DNA from: an uncultured Clostridia bacterium
GTDB lineage: Bacteria > Bacillota > Clostridia > Oscillospirales > Ruminococcaceae
Assembly (NCBI GenBank): GCA_947628385.1
Contig: CANQZS010000062.1
Location: 1-8,783, forward strand
Length of the DNA: 8,783 bases
Reading direction: 5' to 3'
Under the pieces are notes generated by a model. It worked only from the letters and a program-made list of their open reading frames with translations, searched no databases and was not told the origin of the DNA. Every line of letters begins with the position of its first letter. The stretch's first letter is position 1. Both the position numbers and the translations under genes were made by a program. Below are positions 7,108-8,783 of the stretch, one piece after another.

Positions 7108-7986
7108 ATGGATATAATGATATTCGGCAATATGGACGAAGCCGGCGATGAAGCGCTGAGAAAAGTCTGCGAGGATAAAAGCAATATCGTTTCCGGCTCG
7201 TATATCAATTATTCCACAGCATTTGCAGTGAACGAAAAAGGAGAACCGTACATAGACTATTTCCATATTGACAGCATCTCGGAACCTATAATAGCCGACG
7301 TATGCCATACGGGCTTTGTAAATGCAGCCACCGATGAGGACGGCATACTGCGTTCCGCGTTCATGACCCAGTCGTCTCCGGATATAAACGGGGGAAAAGG
7401 CTTCAAAAGCTTTTCCTCGGAGATATATTCACTTTACTGTGAAAAAAAGGGACTGTCAGAATATATTCCGGAGCTTGACGGCAACGGAAGATTCTGGATC
7501 AATTATGCAGGACGTCCCGGAGATTACGAGCATATATCCTTTATAGACGTTCTTAACGGAAATGTCGATCCGAGGATATTTACCGACTGCATAGTCCTTA
7601 TAGGCGCTTATGCCGCGGGAATGCAGGATCAGTATTCCGTGCCGGGCAGCTCGTCTCAGATGTACGGAGTCGAGATACACGCCAATATACTTCAAGGACT
7701 TATGGACGAAAAGAGCCCTGTTCCCGCCGGAAGATGGCACGCCTCCGCCGTAAGCGCCGCTGCCGCCGCTCTCGCCCGTCTTGAAGCCAACGCTAAGCGC
7801 GGACAGGTGCTTATCAGCGAATATGTTTACGAGCAGGTCAAGGACAGGGTAGAGGTCGAGCCTATCGGCGAGATACCGTTAAAGGGAAAATCCAAGGGAG
7901 TTTTTGTTTATTCCCTTAAAAATATAATCGAGGACAGCGCTGCAAAGGAAAGCGCTCAGCCTGCCGTTCCCGAAACGGTACAGTGA
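7108..7986 (+). CDS. Residual open frame: CHASE2 body fused to a cyclase tail
   Basis: This is the largest open piece of the broken CHASE2-cyclase gene (292 residues from the first in-frame ATG), and automatic annotation would probably report it as a gene. The ATG at 7108 has no SD and falls inside the CHASE2 fold, after the conserved IAIDDK motif, so it is not a natural start. Residues 1-198 or so are CHASE2 (AMDIMIFGNMDEAGDEAL, GFVNAATDEDGILRSA, IVLIGAYAAGMQDQY, VEIHANIL). Residues from 223 are the cyclase end. It has no signal peptide or complete membrane segment, so any product made from this ATG would stay in the cytoplasm, the wrong side for a CHASE2 sensor. The open frame survives over nearly 900 bases, which suggests a recent lesion. 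Confidence 0.5.
   Translation: MDIMIFGNMDEAGDEALRKVCEDKSNIVSGSYINYSTAFAVNEKGEPYIDYFHIDSISEPIIADVCHTGFVNAATDEDGILRSAFMTQSSPDINGGKGFKSFSSEIYSLYCEKKGLSEYIPELDGNGRFWINYAGRPGDYEHISFIDVLNGNVDPRIFTDCIVLIGAYAAGMQDQYSVPGSSSQMYGVEIHANILQGLMDEKSPVPAGRWHASAVSAAAAALARLEANAKRGQVLISEYVYEQVKDRVEVEPIGEIPLKGKSKGVFVYSLKNIIEDSAAKESAQPAVPETVQ
7741..7776 (+). other. Deletion junction between CHASE2 and the cyclase C-terminus
   Basis: The code for GRWHASAVSAAAAAL resembles the approach to the first transmembrane helix that follows CHASE2, and it runs straight into ARLEANAKRG, a sequence that normally follows the GD-x-VN-x-x motif late in class III cyclases. The join is in frame and lies in a GCC/GCT-rich repeat that could have helped a slipped or recombinational deletion, or misassembly. 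The exact endpoints cannot be fixed without an intact relative. Confidence 0.6.
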
Positions 7987-8009
7987 TCTGCAAAGGGAGG
8001 AATATTCCT

Positions 8010-8744
8010 ATGGCGGTATTTCTTGTGATACCAAGACCGGACAGGATAGAGGAGAGCCTTTCCCTTGCCGTAGAATACGGTATGGGATTTGAATACAACG
8101 ATCTTATGTCTCCGGCAGTGCTTGATGACAGCAAAAAAGTAAAGGAAATAACCGAAAAATATCTTTCGCTGTCTTTGCCGGAACGCTGCACCATGCACGG
8201 GGATTTTTACGACGTGCTGGTATTCAGCTCAGATAAATATATACGCGAGATCGCGGATAAGCGTATCCGCCAGAGCATTGCGGCTGCAATAGATCTCGGC
8301 GCTGAGGGAGTTGTGTTCCATACTAATCAGGATCCGCTGCTTACCTCGGAGCCTTATGTTGAAAACTGGGTGCGCTCGAATACAGAATATTGGAGCGGTA
8401 TCCTTGCGGAATTCCCGCAGATAAATATTTATATTGAGAATATGTTCGATTTTTCTCCGGATATGCTGAAAAGCCTTAGCATGAAGCTTTCGGGATTCCC
8501 CAATTACGGCGTCTGCCTTGACTATGCCCACGCTTCGGCGTTTGGAAAAAACGTTCCCATAGGTACATGGGTGGAAAGCCTTGCTCCGTTTGTAAAGCAT
8601 ATGCATATAAACGACAACGATCTTGTAAACGACCTGCATCTTCCGGTGGGCAGCGGTAAAATAGACTGGATAAGCTTCCGAGAATACTATTATAAATATT
8701 TTTCGGAATGTTCAAAAATTATATTGATTTCGGGAGGTACATGA
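8010..8744 (+). CDS. Xylose-isomerase-like TIM-barrel protein (sugar phosphate isomerase/epimerase type)
   Basis: A 244-residue cytoplasmic protein of the AP-endonuclease-2 / xylose-isomerase-like TIM-barrel superfamily; such proteins usually isomerise or epimerise sugars, inositols or keto acids with a divalent metal, but the substrate cannot be named. Likely metal or active-site residues are His63 (TMHGDFYD), His104 (VVFHT), Glu143 (IYIENMF), Asp171 and His174 (CLDYAHA), His197/His199 (KHMHINDND) and His210 (DLHLPVGSGKIDW). The start is the ATG at 8010, with AAAGGGAGG (7992-8000) nine bases before; an in-frame GTG at 7983 has no SD and overlaps the preceding gene. The protein ends at IILISGGT, where relatives usually have a metal-binding Glu on strand 8 and then a final helix of 20-30 residues, so it seems short at the C-terminus. 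The TGA is followed at once by the next ATG. Confidence 0.85.
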   Translation: MAVFLVIPRPDRIEESLSLAVEYGMGFEYNDLMSPAVLDDSKKVKEITEKYLSLSLPERCTMHGDFYDVLVFSSDKYIREIADKRIRQSIAAAIDLGAEGVVFHTNQDPLLTSEPYVENWVRSNTEYWSGILAEFPQINIYIENMFDFSPDMLKSLSMKLSGFPNYGVCLDYAHASAFGKNVPIGTWVESLAPFVKHMHINDNDLVNDLHLPVGSGKIDWISFREYYYKYFSECSKIILISGGT

Positions 8745-8783
8745 ATGTTTGAACATATAAATTTAAATGATGTAAATGAAGTT
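8745..8783 (+). CDS. Start of an unidentified gene, cut by the window edge
   Basis: The ATG at 8745 follows the TGA of the TIM-barrel gene with no gap and in the same frame. GGGAGG at 8732-8737, inside the last codons of the upstream gene, is a strong SD seven bases before. Only 13 codons are visible (MFEHINLNDVNEV). This is too little to assign a family. Tight spacing suggests the same transcript as the TIM-barrel gene and possibly a shared pathway. Confidence 0.7.
   Translation, partial: MFEHINLNDVNEV

Larger units (their letters stand above)
6839..7986 (+). pseudogene. CHASE2-domain class III nucleotidyl cyclase, frameshifted and internally deleted
   Basis: An intact relative would be a membrane sensor with an N-terminal helix, an extracytoplasmic CHASE2 domain, three transmembrane helices and a cytoplasmic adenylate/guanylate cyclase. 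Here the start (MKSKSKLYAAAE, helix AVFFIIVFFLAFGDVFY, then DNILRDRLYQTPRG) is in one frame and ends at TAA 6995-6997. The continuation (NNKIKIIAIDDKTLEELG, the CHASE2 signature) is in the -1 frame. One extra A near 6979-6984 would rejoin them into about 382 residues. The CHASE2 body runs to YGVEIHANILQGL. After an Ala-rich stretch the protein jumps to ARLEANAKRGQVLISE and PIGEIPLKGKSKGVFVYSL, the C-terminal end of a class III cyclase domain. Most of the helices and the catalytic core, roughly 300 residues by comparison with usual family lengths, are absent. It cannot make cyclic nucleotide. An assembly error is the main alternative. Confidence 0.75.

Noticed and set aside
7983..8012. GTG start at 7983 for the TIM-barrel gene
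   Set aside because: It overlaps the previous stop without an SD; ATG 8010 follows a strong AAAGGGAGG.

Overview
The window looks like chromosomal DNA from a low-to-mid GC Gram-positive bacterium, most likely a Clostridia / Oscillospirales (Ruminococcaceae-like) gut-type anaerobe. The grounds are strong purine-rich Shine-Dalgarno (SD) sites, a PheS with a four-cysteine insert of the kind seen in Firmicutes, pheS-pheT order, and a membrane-anchored HtrA with a long cytoplasmic N-terminal tail. This taxonomic call is inference. All genes lie on the + strand. I saw no tRNA, rRNA, CRISPR array, insertion sequence or prophage gene.

Layout. (1) Positions 1-2702 hold the end of pheS and a complete pheT, the two subunits of phenylalanyl-tRNA synthetase, closed by a likely intrinsic terminator at 2711-2744. 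(2) Positions 2703-3098 are a gene-free gap: a very AT-rich stretch ending in a good extended -10 promoter (about 2919-2924), then a GC-richer leader of about 170 bases with small hairpins. (3) Positions 3099-6728 are a tightly packed operon: an OmpR-type response regulator, a HAMP-type sensor histidine kinase whose start overlaps the regulator's stop, and a membrane-anchored HtrA-like S1C/PDZ serine protease. The arrangement recalls CssRS-HtrA envelope-stress circuits, so a role in sensing and clearing damaged exported protein is a reasonable inference. (4) Positions 6839-7986 carry a damaged gene for a CHASE2-domain, class III adenylate/guanylate cyclase-type sensor. (5) Positions 8010-8744 encode a TIM-barrel protein of the xylose-isomerase-like / AP-endonuclease-2 family, and the first 13 codons of another gene follow immediately.

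The most notable observation is the CHASE2-cyclase remnant. Its reading frame changes once near 6973-6997, so that the N-terminal transmembrane part and the CHASE2 core are in different frames. Farther on, the CHASE2 end is joined in frame to only the last ~70 residues of the protein, including the C-terminal end of a cyclase domain. The remaining transmembrane helices and nearly all of the catalytic domain are missing. It is either a decaying pseudogene or an assembly/sequencing artefact, and the two lesions need separate checks. In front of this gene, a perfect 8-bp hairpin sits between a strong SD and the ATG and may bring them to normal spacing.

What is directly visible: frames, motifs, SD sites and inverted repeats. 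What comes from family knowledge: domain names and catalytic residues. What is inferred: the envelope-stress role, promoter activity, organism and the history of the broken gene.
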